Shown here piece after piece: positions 8,540 to 17,312 of a stretch of 64,000 bases of DNA. Below the pieces are notes generated by a model. It was not told the origin of the DNA and made no database searches. It saw only the letters and a program-made list of their open reading frames with translations. Both the position numbers and the translations under genes were made by a program. How positions within the stretch are numbered: position 1 is the stretch's first letter; each line of letters begins with the position of its first letter. The DNA is taken from NCBI RefSeq assembly GCF_009735625.1, contig NZ_CP046244.1, positions 744,001-808,000 of the forward strand, read 5' to 3'. Source of the DNA: Moorella glycerini (GTDB lineage: Bacteria > Bacillota > DSM-521 > Neomoorellales > Neomoorellaceae).

Positions 8540-9388
8540 TCAGTGCTTTTCAATTTCAGTAAATACCTGGTAGGCCCGGGCCGCCGTCCTGTAGGTGAAA
8601 AGCATGTTCGGAGAAATCGGCTCCATCTGTCTAAAGCGCTCGTCTTGCGCTTCTTTGGGTTGGAATAAGCGAATGAAATAGGGATGCTTCTTACTCCCTG
8701 TTACCTCTTCAATTAACTTTGCCGTTTCGGCGATTTCTTCGGGAGTCATATAGCTAATAATTGGGGGAACCCTATCCTGGCGAATTACCGGGACGATGGT
8801 TGTCTGAAATTGATATTTAGGAAACTGCGGTACTATGGATATGGTTTTTTCAACATCATTGAGGTCAATCTCTGCTCCCAAAATACGTTTGTAAAGCCCA
8901 AGCGGCCCAACAACTTCCATGACGACGAAATCTGCCAAACCGTAATCGAGGATTTGACGGAGAACATGGCTATTTTTCCCATTTGTGTCTAACTTGAGCT
9001 TCATCCCCCTGCCTTTTAAATACATTAAGACCGCTATGAAATCCTCAGTATATTCGGGATTACCGGAAGAAACGTGTAAGCCGTCCACCCATTCCTTGTG
9101 TAAAGCGCCAATACTCACAAACCCATCCAGTTTTTTCCCGCCCTGGAGATAGGCAAGTACCGACCCAATTCCTTGCCTGATTTCCACGCCATCCGTAAAA
9201 ACGGGGAACTCAATTCCGTCCGGGCCTCGATAAATGGCTCTCCGGTTGGCTGTATAAAACTGTTGGAAGTCTTCCCTCCCCTCCTCCTTTATGTTCTTAT
9301 CTACAAAAGGGATGCCGCGTTCATTCATGAAATCCTTAACAATCTTGCACCTGATGCACCCCGTAGTTGAGAAAATTACATTTTTCAT
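8540..9388 (-). CDS. Glutaredoxin domain fused to a radical-SAM-like domain lacking the cluster motif
   Basis: Residues 1-84 are glutaredoxin-like (VIFSTTGCIRCKIVKDFM, active CxxC at 11 and 14; FPVFTDG as the cis-proline strand). Residues 98-282 align by motif with NrdG/PflA-type activases: SSGNPE (107-112) where they have GGEP, KLDTNG (132-137), and FVVMEV (154-159) in place of the AMDIK block. The CxxxCxxC that binds the [4Fe-4S] cluster is absent, so normal radical chemistry is unlikely. The ATG at 9388 has an AAAGGTGGG SD; an upstream in-frame extension is not supported. The gene precedes the ASST-like gene. The role is unknown. Confidence 0.75.
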   Translation of the reverse strand: MKNVIFSTTGCIRCKIVKDFMNERGIPFVDKNIKEEGREDFQQFYTANRRAIYRGPDGIEFPVFTDGVEIRQGIGSVLAYLQGGKKLDGFVSIGALHKEWVDGLHVSSGNPEYTEDFIAVLMYLKGRGMKLKLDTNGKNSHVLRQILDYGLADFVVMEVVGPLGLYKRILGAEIDLNDVEKTISIVPQFPKYQFQTTIVPVIRQDRVPPIISYMTPEEIAETAKLIEEVTGSKKHPYFIRLFQPKEAQDERFRQMEPISPNMLFTYRTAARAYQVFTEIEKH

Positions 9389-9594
9389 ATAAAATCCCAC
9401 CTTTAATCCCATAATGACTTGCCTGAAACTTGCTAACCTGCACGGGGAACCCCAGGATAAAAAGCACCCTTCCACATGCTTATTTCAACGTCCCGGTAGT
9501 TACAAAAACTTATCCTAACTTTCACTCCTTATAGGTTACTCAATATTTCAAGTTAAAAATACCCCATGGCATTGGTGCTTGTCTATAGTGATAA

Positions 9595-9909
9595 CTACAA
9601 CAAATATGTAGTTTTAATTACATAGAGTAGGCCTTGCCATATAGCCTTTAGGGCCGGCCTATCCCTTTGTTTTCCCTTTCTTCTAGGAGTGTCTCTACTG
9701 ACCCGACCATGGGAGGTATCCTCCATCTTCGCATGGATATTTTCCAAATTCCTCTTTATAACCTCATAACCTCGCCGCCGAAGGGCTTTATGAAGCGCCT
9801 TCCAACTCTTCCAATCCCGCATCTGCTTCATTCTCAGCCGTCGGCGTATCCATCCCATGAGTTCGCGAAATACTCCCTTGCAGTCTGCAATACGGATGGG
9901 GTAAGAGCG
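9595..9909 (-). pseudogene. Remnant of a group II intron reverse transcriptase/maturase (C-terminal end)
   Basis: The minus strand encodes, from a stop at 9912-9910 onward, YPIRIADCKGVFREL then GWIRRRLRMKQMRDWKSWK and HKALRRRGYE. This is the maturase domain X and C-terminal tail of group II intron RTs (GWIRRRLR is the most recognisable block). The RT palm and fingers are missing upstream and the frame is closed by a stop, so it is a dead fragment. The rest of the 9389-10020 gap shows no gene. No intact intron domain V was searched for successfully. Confidence 0.7.
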
Positions 9910-10012
9910 CTAACCTTCGCCCCGCGCCCTCCTCATATACTCTACCGTCCCTTGGCAGCCTGGGATTTAGCTGTGTAATGCCAGCTCATCCGGACCGGGC
10001 GCACTAAAAGCA

Positions 10013-10035
10013 AAACCGCCCTACTGGGGCGGTTT
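10013..10035 (-). terminator. Intrinsic terminator at the end of the methyltransferase operon region
   Basis: A nine-base stem (AAACCGCCC / GGGCGGTTT) with a short loop overlaps the stop of the membrane-anchored protein gene; the minus strand continues TTTTGCTTTTAG. Confidence 0.65.
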
Positions 10036-10710
10036 AATGTTGATGCGCTTATTAAAGTCGTAAAAGTCAACTGTCATGGTCAGTTTATCCTGGGGGCGCT
10101 GGCGATGGGCGGCTTCCAGGGAAACTTTGCGGATGTAGTTGCTGCCTCGTTCCACCCAGAACTGGTAGTAAAAATCCTGCCAGTAGCTGTTGAGGAACTG
10201 GTTGTTGACCAGCGGCCGGCAGGTGAGGAGGTAAGGCCTCCCCGGCACCTTTTTCTGGCGACCCAAAAACTTCAGGTCATCCACCCGGGTAATTTTTAAA
10301 ATAGAAAGGGGATTGATTTCGGCCATATACTTTTCCTGTTCCAGGGGGCTGTTGCCTGGGGTTACCATCCAGCGTTGGGAGGCCGGATCGCGGAAATAAG
10401 TGGTATCCTTTACCTGGTAGATCTCTACCGGCTGGCCGGTCATCTGGCCCTTTAAATACAGGCTGCCGTCACCGGCCCGCTCCCCGTCCAGGCTGCTCAG
10501 GGGTATTTTATTTTCCCCGGTAACCAGGCTGGCCTCGACGTGGAAACGGTAGCTGGCCGCCTGGTTGGTGGTATCCAGGGCCTGGACGATAAGTTCCTGG
10601 GGCTCGACCTTTATCTCCCGCAGGTAATAGGAATAAGACCAGCCGCCGGCTAGCGCCAGGAGTAGTACTACAGGTAAAATAACCTGCCAGCGTAAGAATT
10701 TAGAGGCCAA
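10021..10710 (-). CDS. Membrane-anchored protein with extracytoplasmic beta domain (LolA/LppX-like fold suspected)
   Basis: About 229 residues: one N-terminal transmembrane or uncleaved signal segment (WQVILPVVLLLALAGGW), then a soluble domain with alternating beta-strand patterns (ASYRFHVEASLV, GSLYLKGQMTGQPVEIYQVKDTTYFRDP) reminiscent of LolA/LppX lipid-binding half barrels. There is no lipobox cysteine. The TTG at 10710 has GGGAAGGTGG upstream at good spacing; a GTG at 10719 is too close to the SD. It is the last gene in the leftward run from 18.8 kb but is separated by 111 bases from the methyltransferase, so it may not belong to that pathway. The function is unknown. Confidence 0.7.
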   Translation of the reverse strand: MASKFLRWQVILPVVLLLALAGGWSYSYYLREIKVEPQELIVQALDTTNQAASYRFHVEASLVTGENKIPLSSLDGERAGDGSLYLKGQMTGQPVEIYQVKDTTYFRDPASQRWMVTPGNSPLEQEKYMAEINPLSILKITRVDDLKFLGRQKKVPGRPYLLTCRPLVNNQFLNSYWQDFYYQFWVERGSNYIRKVSLEAAHRQRPQDKLTMTVDFYDFNKRINIKPPQ

Positions 10711-10821
10711 AAAAACCACCTTCCCGCCAGAATCCCTATTTAATGATATGGCAGGCGGGAAGGGATATACCTGGATATTACTGGTAACATCTGGGCCGCA
10801 CCGAAGGTGGGTAGCATCAGG

Positions 10822-11874
10822 TCAGGAACCCGGTACCCGCGCAAGCTGGCTGGTTTTATAAGCACCATATTTAGCTACCGCCTGGTAAAGGGCCAGGACG
10901 TTCCGGGGTGGTAGGTCAGCGCTCAAGATACCACTGGAGGTGGAAAAGATATATCCGCCGCCGGGCGCCGCCGCTAGCAGGAGTTGCTGGACTGCCGCCG
11001 TAATGGTTTCCGGCGTACCTGTAGCCAGGAGGTCCAGGTCGAAATTGCCCATCAAGCACAGGCGCCCGCTGTACTCCTTCTTAATGGCGCCAATGTCCAT
11101 GCCGGCGGCCGGTTCCAGGCACTGGATGCCGTCCAGGGGTAAAGTTGCCAGGTCGGGTAAAATAGCCTGCAAGTTACCGTCGGAGTGGTAAAGGACCGGA
11201 ACGCCCATGGCTTTAATGGCCTCTACCTGGCGGCGCAAAAGGGGCAAAAAGATTTCCCGCCACAGGCCGGGGTGAATGTAGGTTCCCCGCTCATAGGCAA
11301 TGTCGTCACCGATGAACAGGCCATGGGCCCCGGCCTGGACGCAGAGGCGGGCCAGCTCCAGGTTAAAGTCGACTACAGCCGCGGCCAGGTCGCTGATGGC
11401 TCCCTCCCGGCCGGCCACTGCCAGGAGAAAATCCGTAAAGTCAAAAAGCTTATTGGTTCCCTGGAAAGGGCCGTCTACAAAGGCAAAAACGAAGAAATCC
11501 GTTTCTTCCCGCCAGCGCCTTAAGGAACGCAGGTCAAAGGCGCTCGCGTCCGGCAGGTGGTAACTGGCTGCTTCCTTGACGGCGGGGATGGCCGGGACCT
11601 GGACGGCAGTCAGGCTCCCCTGCCGCCGCAGCCGCCGGCCCCAGATATCCTGGTAGCAGTCATTTCCCTCTTCCTTTAACGGCGCCTGGGGAGTAACGGC
11701 CAGGAGGTCCATTCCCAGGAGTTCCCGGGCAGCCACTTCCTCAGCAAAACCCGCCGGTCCTTCCCGGCCCAGCAGGGCCGCCACCAACCCCGGTTCCAGC
11801 TCAAATTCTCCCGCCGGCACCCGGTCGGGTCGTCCCCGGGCCAGGGCCACCTGCACCCGTTCAACATGGTTCAC
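10822..11874 (-). CDS. UroD-domain methyltransferase (MtaA/MtbA/MtvB-type)
   Basis: About 350 residues of the uroporphyrinogen-decarboxylase fold used by corrinoid and CoM methyltransferases. Blocks are VNHVERVQVALARGRPDRVP at the start, FAFVDGPFQG, AHGLFIGDDIAYERGTYIHPG, VPVLYHSDGNL (metal/substrate region, His followed by Asp) and IFSTSSGILSADLPPRNVLA. The true haem-pathway UroD would be out of place in this operon. It likely moves a methyl group from an O-methyl substrate to the corrinoid protein encoded at 18.2-18.8 kb. The GTG at 11874 has GGAGGCGAAGG upstream, which is better than the more upstream GTG at 11913. The methyl donor is not identifiable from sequence. Confidence 0.82.
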   Translation of the reverse strand: MNHVERVQVALARGRPDRVPAGEFELEPGLVAALLGREGPAGFAEEVAARELLGMDLLAVTPQAPLKEEGNDCYQDIWGRRLRRQGSLTAVQVPAIPAVKEAASYHLPDASAFDLRSLRRWREETDFFVFAFVDGPFQGTNKLFDFTDFLLAVAGREGAISDLAAAVVDFNLELARLCVQAGAHGLFIGDDIAYERGTYIHPGLWREIFLPLLRRQVEAIKAMGVPVLYHSDGNLQAILPDLATLPLDGIQCLEPAAGMDIGAIKKEYSGRLCLMGNFDLDLLATGTPETITAAVQQLLLAAAPGGGYIFSTSSGILSADLPPRNVLALYQAVAKYGAYKTSQLARVPGS

Positions 11875-11983
11875 GGGCCTTCGCCTCCAAAATAAAATTT
11901 TCTTCCTTGACACCGGTGCGGTTCGCCCCTAATAGAGGCTCAGGCGTTTACAAGAGGCACGAAGCAAAGTTTTTGGCAGCAAA

Positions 11984-13831
11984 TTATGGTAGTAAAAGTG
12001 AATTCATAAACACATCCTGGAAGGACGGCCGGGTCATGAGTTCGATATAGCCCACCCGGCGGGCTATTGTTTCACCCCGCTGCCTTTCGGCCAGGGAAAG
12101 GAGGGCCAGCCGCGCCCCGGTGCCGGCAGCGTTGCCCACCTGGCGGAAGGCGCCCAGGGGAAGTTGGGGGAACATGCCGATGGTAATGGCGCTTTCTAGC
12201 TTCAGGTGGGTACCAAAGGCCCCGGCGACCACCACTTCTTCCAGGTCGTCTACGGTGAGGCCCGCTGCCTCCAGGAGCAGCAGGGTACCGCTGGCGATGG
12301 CTGCCTTGGCCAGCTGGATCTCGCTGATGTCCTTCTGGGTTACCACCAGGTCGCTGTCAATGCCGGTTTCCTCAGCCGGCACCAGCAGGAATTCCGCCGG
12401 GCCACCCCCGGCAGGTCGCCTTACCCGGGGATGGTTTAAATCCAGCCGGCCGCTGGCGTTAATGACGCCGGTGCGGTAAAGCTCGGCCACGGCATCCAGG
12501 ATGCCGGAGCCGCAGATGCCCAGGGGCGGTGCACCGCCAATGCTCTCCCAGTAGACCTCCCGCCCGTCGTCACTTAAGCGCACGGCGGCGATGGCCCCGG
12601 TAATGGCGCGCATCCCCTGGGCGATGTGGGCGCCTTCAAAGGCCGGCCCCGATGCGCAGGAGCAGGAAAGCATTTTACCGCCGTAACTTAAAACAATTTC
12701 CGTATTGGTACCGATATCCAGGCCCAGGGTGACTTTGCGGGCCTCGTCAAGGCGGCTGCCCAGGATCATGGCCACATGGTCGCCGCCGACAAAGCCGGCT
12801 ATTACCGGCTGGAGATAGACATAGGCTCCCGGGCTGAAGTTTAAACCCAGGTTCCGGGCTTTCACTTCTACCGGGGTGGTCAGGGCCGGGACGTAGGGGG
12901 CCCGGGCCAGCTGGGCCACCGGCAGGTGCAACAACAGGTGGTGCATGGCAGTGTTACCCACGATGACGGCTTCTTCTATGTCTGCCGGGGTTACGCCGGC
13001 CTGCTCGGCCAGGGTGGCGGCCAGCCGGTTCAGCCCTTCGATTGCTACTTCCTGGATGCGCCGGTAGGCGGCTTCTCCCTCCAGGGCATAGCCCAGGCGC
13101 GCCATGACATCTTCGCCGTAGGCGATCTGGGGGTTCATGATGCCGTCGGCAGCCAGGGTGGCCCCGGTTTCCAGGTTGATCAGGAAACCGGCTACCTTGG
13201 TGGTCCCCAGGTCGACAGCCAGGCCCAGGGGCGGCGGCGCCGGCCGGCCGGCATAAATGTTGATCACCTCTGTACCGCGGACCGTCACCACGCCGCTGCC
13301 GCCGGCCGCCAGGGGCTCCGTCGCTAAAGCCAGGTTAAAATCTACCTCCGGGCGGTCCAGGCCATAAGCGGCCTCCAGCTCGCCGGCCACCTGCTGCCAG
13401 AGAGGCCGGGGGGTTTCAATGGTCGTCCTGGTTAACGGCAGGTTATACCTTTTAACCGGCGCTTCCGGGACTACTGCGACATCCAGCCCTTCTACCTGAA
13501 GTTGCTGCACGCCAAGCATGGATTCCGGCGGAATTTCCACTTTCAGCGGTCCCTGGATGACTGCCTGGCAGGCCAGGCGATAGCCCTGTTCCAGTTGCTC
13601 CGGCTTCAAGAAACGCTTTTCCGCCGGCGTCGGCTCCCCGGCGTCGCCGGCGGCTACCCGTACCCGGCAGCGGCCGCACAGACCCCTGCCGCCGCAGGGT
13701 GCCGTCAGGCCCCCGGACCCCAGGGCCAGCCCTATTTGCTGGGCCGCGGCTAAAATAGTCTGGCCGGCCGCAACCTGGGCGCGCCGGCCCACCGGCTGGA
13801 AATCAACCAGCACTTCCTTCAAACTTAGCAC
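11984..13831 (-). CDS. RamA-like corrinoid reactivation ferredoxin/ATPase (ASKHA fold)
   Basis: A 615-residue protein: an N-terminal [2Fe-2S] ferredoxin domain with C46, C52, C55 and C88 (APCGGRGLCGRC, LACQAV) and a long C-terminal ASKHA domain (LGLAVDLGTTKVAGFLINLETG, LGLDIGTNTEIVL, CGSGILDAVAELYRTG, VVAGAFGTHLKLESAITIG). Relatives use ATP to reduce inactive Co(II) corrinoid back to Co(I) in methyltransferase systems, the job expected here. The open frame starts at a GTG (13831), but a TTG at 13822 lies eight bases after AGGGGG and is the more likely start. Either way it overlaps the end of the response regulator gene, indicating coupling. Confidence 0.92.
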   Translation of the reverse strand: MLSLKEVLVDFQPVGRRAQVAAGQTILAAAQQIGLALGSGGLTAPCGGRGLCGRCRVRVAAGDAGEPTPAEKRFLKPEQLEQGYRLACQAVIQGPLKVEIPPESMLGVQQLQVEGLDVAVVPEAPVKRYNLPLTRTTIETPRPLWQQVAGELEAAYGLDRPEVDFNLALATEPLAAGGSGVVTVRGTEVINIYAGRPAPPPLGLAVDLGTTKVAGFLINLETGATLAADGIMNPQIAYGEDVMARLGYALEGEAAYRRIQEVAIEGLNRLAATLAEQAGVTPADIEEAVIVGNTAMHHLLLHLPVAQLARAPYVPALTTPVEVKARNLGLNFSPGAYVYLQPVIAGFVGGDHVAMILGSRLDEARKVTLGLDIGTNTEIVLSYGGKMLSCSCASGPAFEGAHIAQGMRAITGAIAAVRLSDDGREVYWESIGGAPPLGICGSGILDAVAELYRTGVINASGRLDLNHPRVRRPAGGGPAEFLLVPAEETGIDSDLVVTQKDISEIQLAKAAIASGTLLLLEAAGLTVDDLEEVVVAGAFGTHLKLESAITIGMFPQLPLGAFRQVGNAAGTGARLALLSLAERQRGETIARRVGYIELMTRPSFQDVFMNSLLLP

Positions 13832-15449
13832 CCCCTATTTTGCGGAACACGCTGGGCGTGTACCCTTCCTGCTTTTTAAATACCTGGCTGAAATAACGGG
13901 CGTCGTGATAACCGACCCGTTCGGCTATTGCCGCTACCGGCAGGTTGGTATTTAACAGCAATTCTTTAGCTGCTCTCAGGCGTACCCTGGTCAGGTAGTC
14001 TATGAAGTTCTGGCCCTTAACCTGCTTAAAGAGGCGGCTGAAATAACAGGGACTTAAATATACCTGCTGAGCGACTTCTTCCAGGGTGAGATCCTGGCTG
14101 AAGTTGGCTTCGATAAACTTGCTGGCCCGTTCAATAAGGGAAGAATTGCGTTGTTCCCTGCTGGTTGCTACCTGATCTGCCAGGTCCGCCAGGCGCGCCA
14201 GGATGCGCTCCCGCATAGCCGCCAGGTTATCCAGGTTTAAAAATTCGCTGCTGCCGGCCAGGGTGAGGTTGGAAACGGCCTCCGGGTCGGCTCCGCCTTC
14301 CAGGGCGGCATTGGCTGCCAGGGCAACCAGTTCCAGGATCTTCATCTTTAACAGGGCCGGGCGCCTTTCCTGTTCCAGGAGCAGTTTCATTAAAATATTG
14401 CTGGCCTGGCGGTAGGCCAGTTCCCGCTCACCCATGCGGATGGCCTGGGCCAGCTCCTGTTCCACCTGCACCGGCAGGGAGCGGCTGGCCCTGGACCGGG
14501 TAGCAACGTCGTCAGCATGGATAACCTGGTCGCCGCCATAAAGCAGGCGGAATTCAGCTGCCGCCACCGCCTCGGCATAGGAGCGGGCCAGGTCGGTAAC
14601 CCGTTCAGCCAGGCGACCAATACCCACCGTCACGGTCACTTCCGTGTCCTGGCGCACCTGGCGGCAGATGGCCTCGCCCAGCTGGATGGCGGCCCGGCGG
14701 GGGTCGCGTTCCTTTTCCAGGTGATCGATGGGCAGGAGAACGGCAAATTCGTCCCTGGTGACAGGTGCTACCAGGGCTCCCGGCCAGCCGGCGGTTGCCT
14801 GTTCAATGCTCTCCTTTACCCGCTGCTTTAAAAGCTGCCGTTCAATTTCCGTCCCTTCCCGGGCAAGGCTAGCAAAATTATCAATATCCACCAGCAGGGC
14901 CAGCCGCGGCAGGGAGGTGATCCCCAGGAAAAGGGCGCGGCTTTCGGCTTCGGCTGCCGTTATATTCCCGTTGATCAGGTCCATAATAAAGCCCAGGCGG
15001 ATCAGGGGCTTCATTTCTTTCAGGGCCTTTTTGAGCCGGGCCGTTTCCTGCTGGCGCCGGCGGGCGACCGCTATATCTCCTGCCAGTTCGTCCAGAAGGG
15101 CGATCATCTCTTCCCCGTCAACAGGTTTTAACAAATATTTTGAAGCGCCTAGAGAAACGGCTTCCCGGGCGTAGTCAAATTCGCCATAGGCGGTGACAAA
15201 GATGAACCTGGTCTCAGGTAGAAGAGCCCGGATCTCCCGGCCGGCAGTAAGGCCGTCCATGACAGGCATCTTAATGTCCAGGAAGACAATATCCGGCCGC
15301 AAAGTTGCTGCCAGGTTTACGGCCTCCATACCATTACCTGCTTCAGCGGCCACCTGGTACTGGGGCCGTTCCCTGGCCAGCAAAAAACGCATGGCCTGCC
15401 GCTCCAGGGGTTCATCATCAACAAGCAGGATCTTGATTTCCGTGGACAA
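13803..15449 (-). CDS. YesN-type response regulator (REC - central domain - AraC HTH)
   Basis: A 548-residue protein: a receiver domain with the phospho-acceptor D58 (VFLDIKMPVMDG), a central region resembling a degenerate GGDEF-like domain (LALLVDIDNFASL, VTVTVGIGRLAERV), and a C-terminal AraC double HTH (DLTLEEVAQQVYLSPCYFSRLFKQVKGQNFIDYLTRVRL, VAAIAERVGYHDARYFSQVFKKQEGYTPSVFRK). It follows the corrinoid-domain kinase by 32 bases and is clearly its partner. YesN regulators bind direct repeats at promoters; the likely target is the operon promoter near 18850. The start is a TTG (15449) with GGGGG upstream. Confidence 0.93.
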   Translation of the reverse strand: MSTEIKILLVDDEPLERQAMRFLLARERPQYQVAAEAGNGMEAVNLAATLRPDIVFLDIKMPVMDGLTAGREIRALLPETRFIFVTAYGEFDYAREAVSLGASKYLLKPVDGEEMIALLDELAGDIAVARRRQQETARLKKALKEMKPLIRLGFIMDLINGNITAAEAESRALFLGITSLPRLALLVDIDNFASLAREGTEIERQLLKQRVKESIEQATAGWPGALVAPVTRDEFAVLLPIDHLEKERDPRRAAIQLGEAICRQVRQDTEVTVTVGIGRLAERVTDLARSYAEAVAAAEFRLLYGGDQVIHADDVATRSRASRSLPVQVEQELAQAIRMGERELAYRQASNILMKLLLEQERRPALLKMKILELVALAANAALEGGADPEAVSNLTLAGSSEFLNLDNLAAMRERILARLADLADQVATSREQRNSSLIERASKFIEANFSQDLTLEEVAQQVYLSPCYFSRLFKQVKGQNFIDYLTRVRLRAAKELLLNTNLPVAAIAERVGYHDARYFSQVFKKQEGYTPSVFRKIGGAKFEGSAG

Positions 15450-15481
15450 AACCGGCTATGGCCCCCTTCATAAATACTACG

Positions 15482-17302
15482 TTACTCTTTAGTATAGGGA
15501 AAAGTGAGCTGAATGCAAGTCCCTTTTCCCGGCGTGCTGGTCACATCCAGGGCGCAGTTGCTGCCAAATTGATGCTGCAGGCGCCGGTAAACATTGACAA
15601 TCCCCAGCCCGCTCACCTGGCCTTTGCTACCGCCCTGTACCCGGAGGTCAAAGATGGCCTTCTGGACCTCAGGGGGGATGCCAATGCCGTCATCCTTTAT
15701 TTCTATATGCACCTGGTCCCCCACCCGGCGGCCGGAAACGGTAATTCTCCCGCCCTCCTCCCTGGGCTCCAGGCCGTGGATGACAGCGTTTTCTACCAGG
15801 GGCTGCAGGACCATGCAGGGTACGCGAGCCTCCAGCACATCTTCCTCTACCAGCACCTGGCTCTGGACCCGGTCCGGAAAACGCGTCTCCTGGATAAAGA
15901 GGTAGTCGCGCACGGCAGCTATCTCCTCAGCCAGGGTCACCGTTTCTTTGACCTGGTAGAGGCTGTAGCGCATGAGGCGGGCCAGGGCGCGTACCATTTT
16001 TTCGGTAGTTGCCGCCCCCTCAAAGAGGGCCAGGCGGGCGATGGTATTTAAAGAGTTAAACAAGAAATGGGGATTAACCTGGGACTGGAGGACTTTTAGT
16101 TCGGCTTCCTTCAGGGCCTGCTCCAGCTGGTGCTGCCTTTTCAGGAAGTGGATAAAGCTCGTGCGCTGCTCCTCCAGTTCTTTATTGACCAGTAAAACGG
16201 CGTTGAGCTGCATGATCTGCCCGGACACAAAGGAAAGGAGGCCGCAGACGGCTTCCAAATCCTTTATGGACAGCACCGGTACGGCCGCCTGCAATTGTGC
16301 CGGGGCGGGGTCGCCCTCTAAAAGGCAGTGGCCGCAGAGGACGGCTCCCACCGTACCGTCTTCATTGGCCAGGGGATAGGATATTTCCACCAGGCCGGCA
16401 TGGCAGCGGTAAATAAAAGCCTCTTTAAAATTACCCGCCAGGGTGGTAACATCCACGTCTTTGGCCGGGTAGCCCTGGAGTAAATGGCAATGCCGGGAGC
16501 ATTCCAGGAAGCCTCCCAAAGGGGTCAAAGGATTACCGGCGGCATCCACCATGATCAGGTGCAGCCCGGTCATGCGGGTAAAGGCCAGCTGCAAGTCTTC
16601 CAGGGAACCTTCCCCAAAGAATAAATCCAGGGTAGCCGGTGCCAGGACCGCCTGGCGTTTCTGGCCGGTGCCGATCAGGTCCTTGATCAGCTGGACGGCG
16701 GCGGTGGCATCGGGCGCGTAGCCATCGGCCCCCATTTTGGCGGCAATAGTCTCATTCAGCGGCGTACCGCCCACCACCACTTTGACCTTGCCCCGCCAGC
16801 CGGCCTCTTGCAGGGCGGCAATGGTTTCGCCCATGGCTCCCCGGGTAGAGGAAAGGAGGGCCGACAGGCACAGGACGTCAGGATGGTATTTAATTACCGC
16901 TTCGACAAAGGTGCTGGGAGCGACATTGACGCCCAGGTCAATTACCTCGAAACCCGAGGCTTCGAGCATTATCCCCAGTAAATTTTTACCGATATCATGG
17001 ATGTCTCCCTGGACGGTGCCGATTATGGCCCGCCCCACCGGTTGCACCTGGCCGGTCAGCATAAAAGGCTTGAGCTCCTTCAAACCGGTGTGCATGGCCC
17101 GGGCGGTAATAATCAGATCGGTGACGTAAATCTCATTGCGTTCAAACCTTTCCCCCACCACATCCATGGCGGCCACAAAGCCGTCGGAAATAATCCGGGC
17201 CGGATCTACCCCGGCGGCCAGGGCCTGCTTAACTTCTTCCCGTACCTGAACGGCATTGCCGTTGATTACAGCCTGGATTAAATTTTCCAGGGAAAAAGGC
17301 AT
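15482..17302 (-). CDS. Hybrid sensor: corrinoid(B12)-binding domain + PocR domain + LytS-type histidine kinase
   Basis: 606 residues in three parts. Residues 1-88 are the helical cap and 90-210 the Rossmann B12-binding fold of methyltransferase corrinoid proteins, with GDIHDIGKNLL and the cobalt-ligand His at about 102; the DGYAPDA end block matches the operon's own corrinoid protein. Residues about 222-345 are a PocR-like sensory domain with C268, C272, C300, C323 and C326. A coiled linker leads to a LytS-type kinase: QVNPHFLFNSLNT with H412, ENAVIHG (504-510) and DDGIGIP. No transmembrane segment is seen, so it is cytosolic. It has an AGGAGG SD just downstream of a terminator-like hairpin. 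Sensing of corrinoid or its methylation state is inferred. Confidence 0.9.
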   Translation of the reverse strand: MPFSLENLIQAVINGNAVQVREEVKQALAAGVDPARIISDGFVAAMDVVGERFERNEIYVTDLIITARAMHTGLKELKPFMLTGQVQPVGRAIIGTVQGDIHDIGKNLLGIMLEASGFEVIDLGVNVAPSTFVEAVIKYHPDVLCLSALLSSTRGAMGETIAALQEAGWRGKVKVVVGGTPLNETIAAKMGADGYAPDATAAVQLIKDLIGTGQKRQAVLAPATLDLFFGEGSLEDLQLAFTRMTGLHLIMVDAAGNPLTPLGGFLECSRHCHLLQGYPAKDVDVTTLAGNFKEAFIYRCHAGLVEISYPLANEDGTVGAVLCGHCLLEGDPAPAQLQAAVPVLSIKDLEAVCGLLSFVSGQIMQLNAVLLVNKELEEQRTSFIHFLKRQHQLEQALKEAELKVLQSQVNPHFLFNSLNTIARLALFEGAATTEKMVRALARLMRYSLYQVKETVTLAEEIAAVRDYLFIQETRFPDRVQSQVLVEEDVLEARVPCMVLQPLVENAVIHGLEPREEGGRITVSGRRVGDQVHIEIKDDGIGIPPEVQKAIFDLRVQGGSKGQVSGLGIVNVYRRLQHQFGSNCALDVTSTPGKGTCIQLTFPYTKE

Positions 17303-17312
17303 ATTTTTCCTC

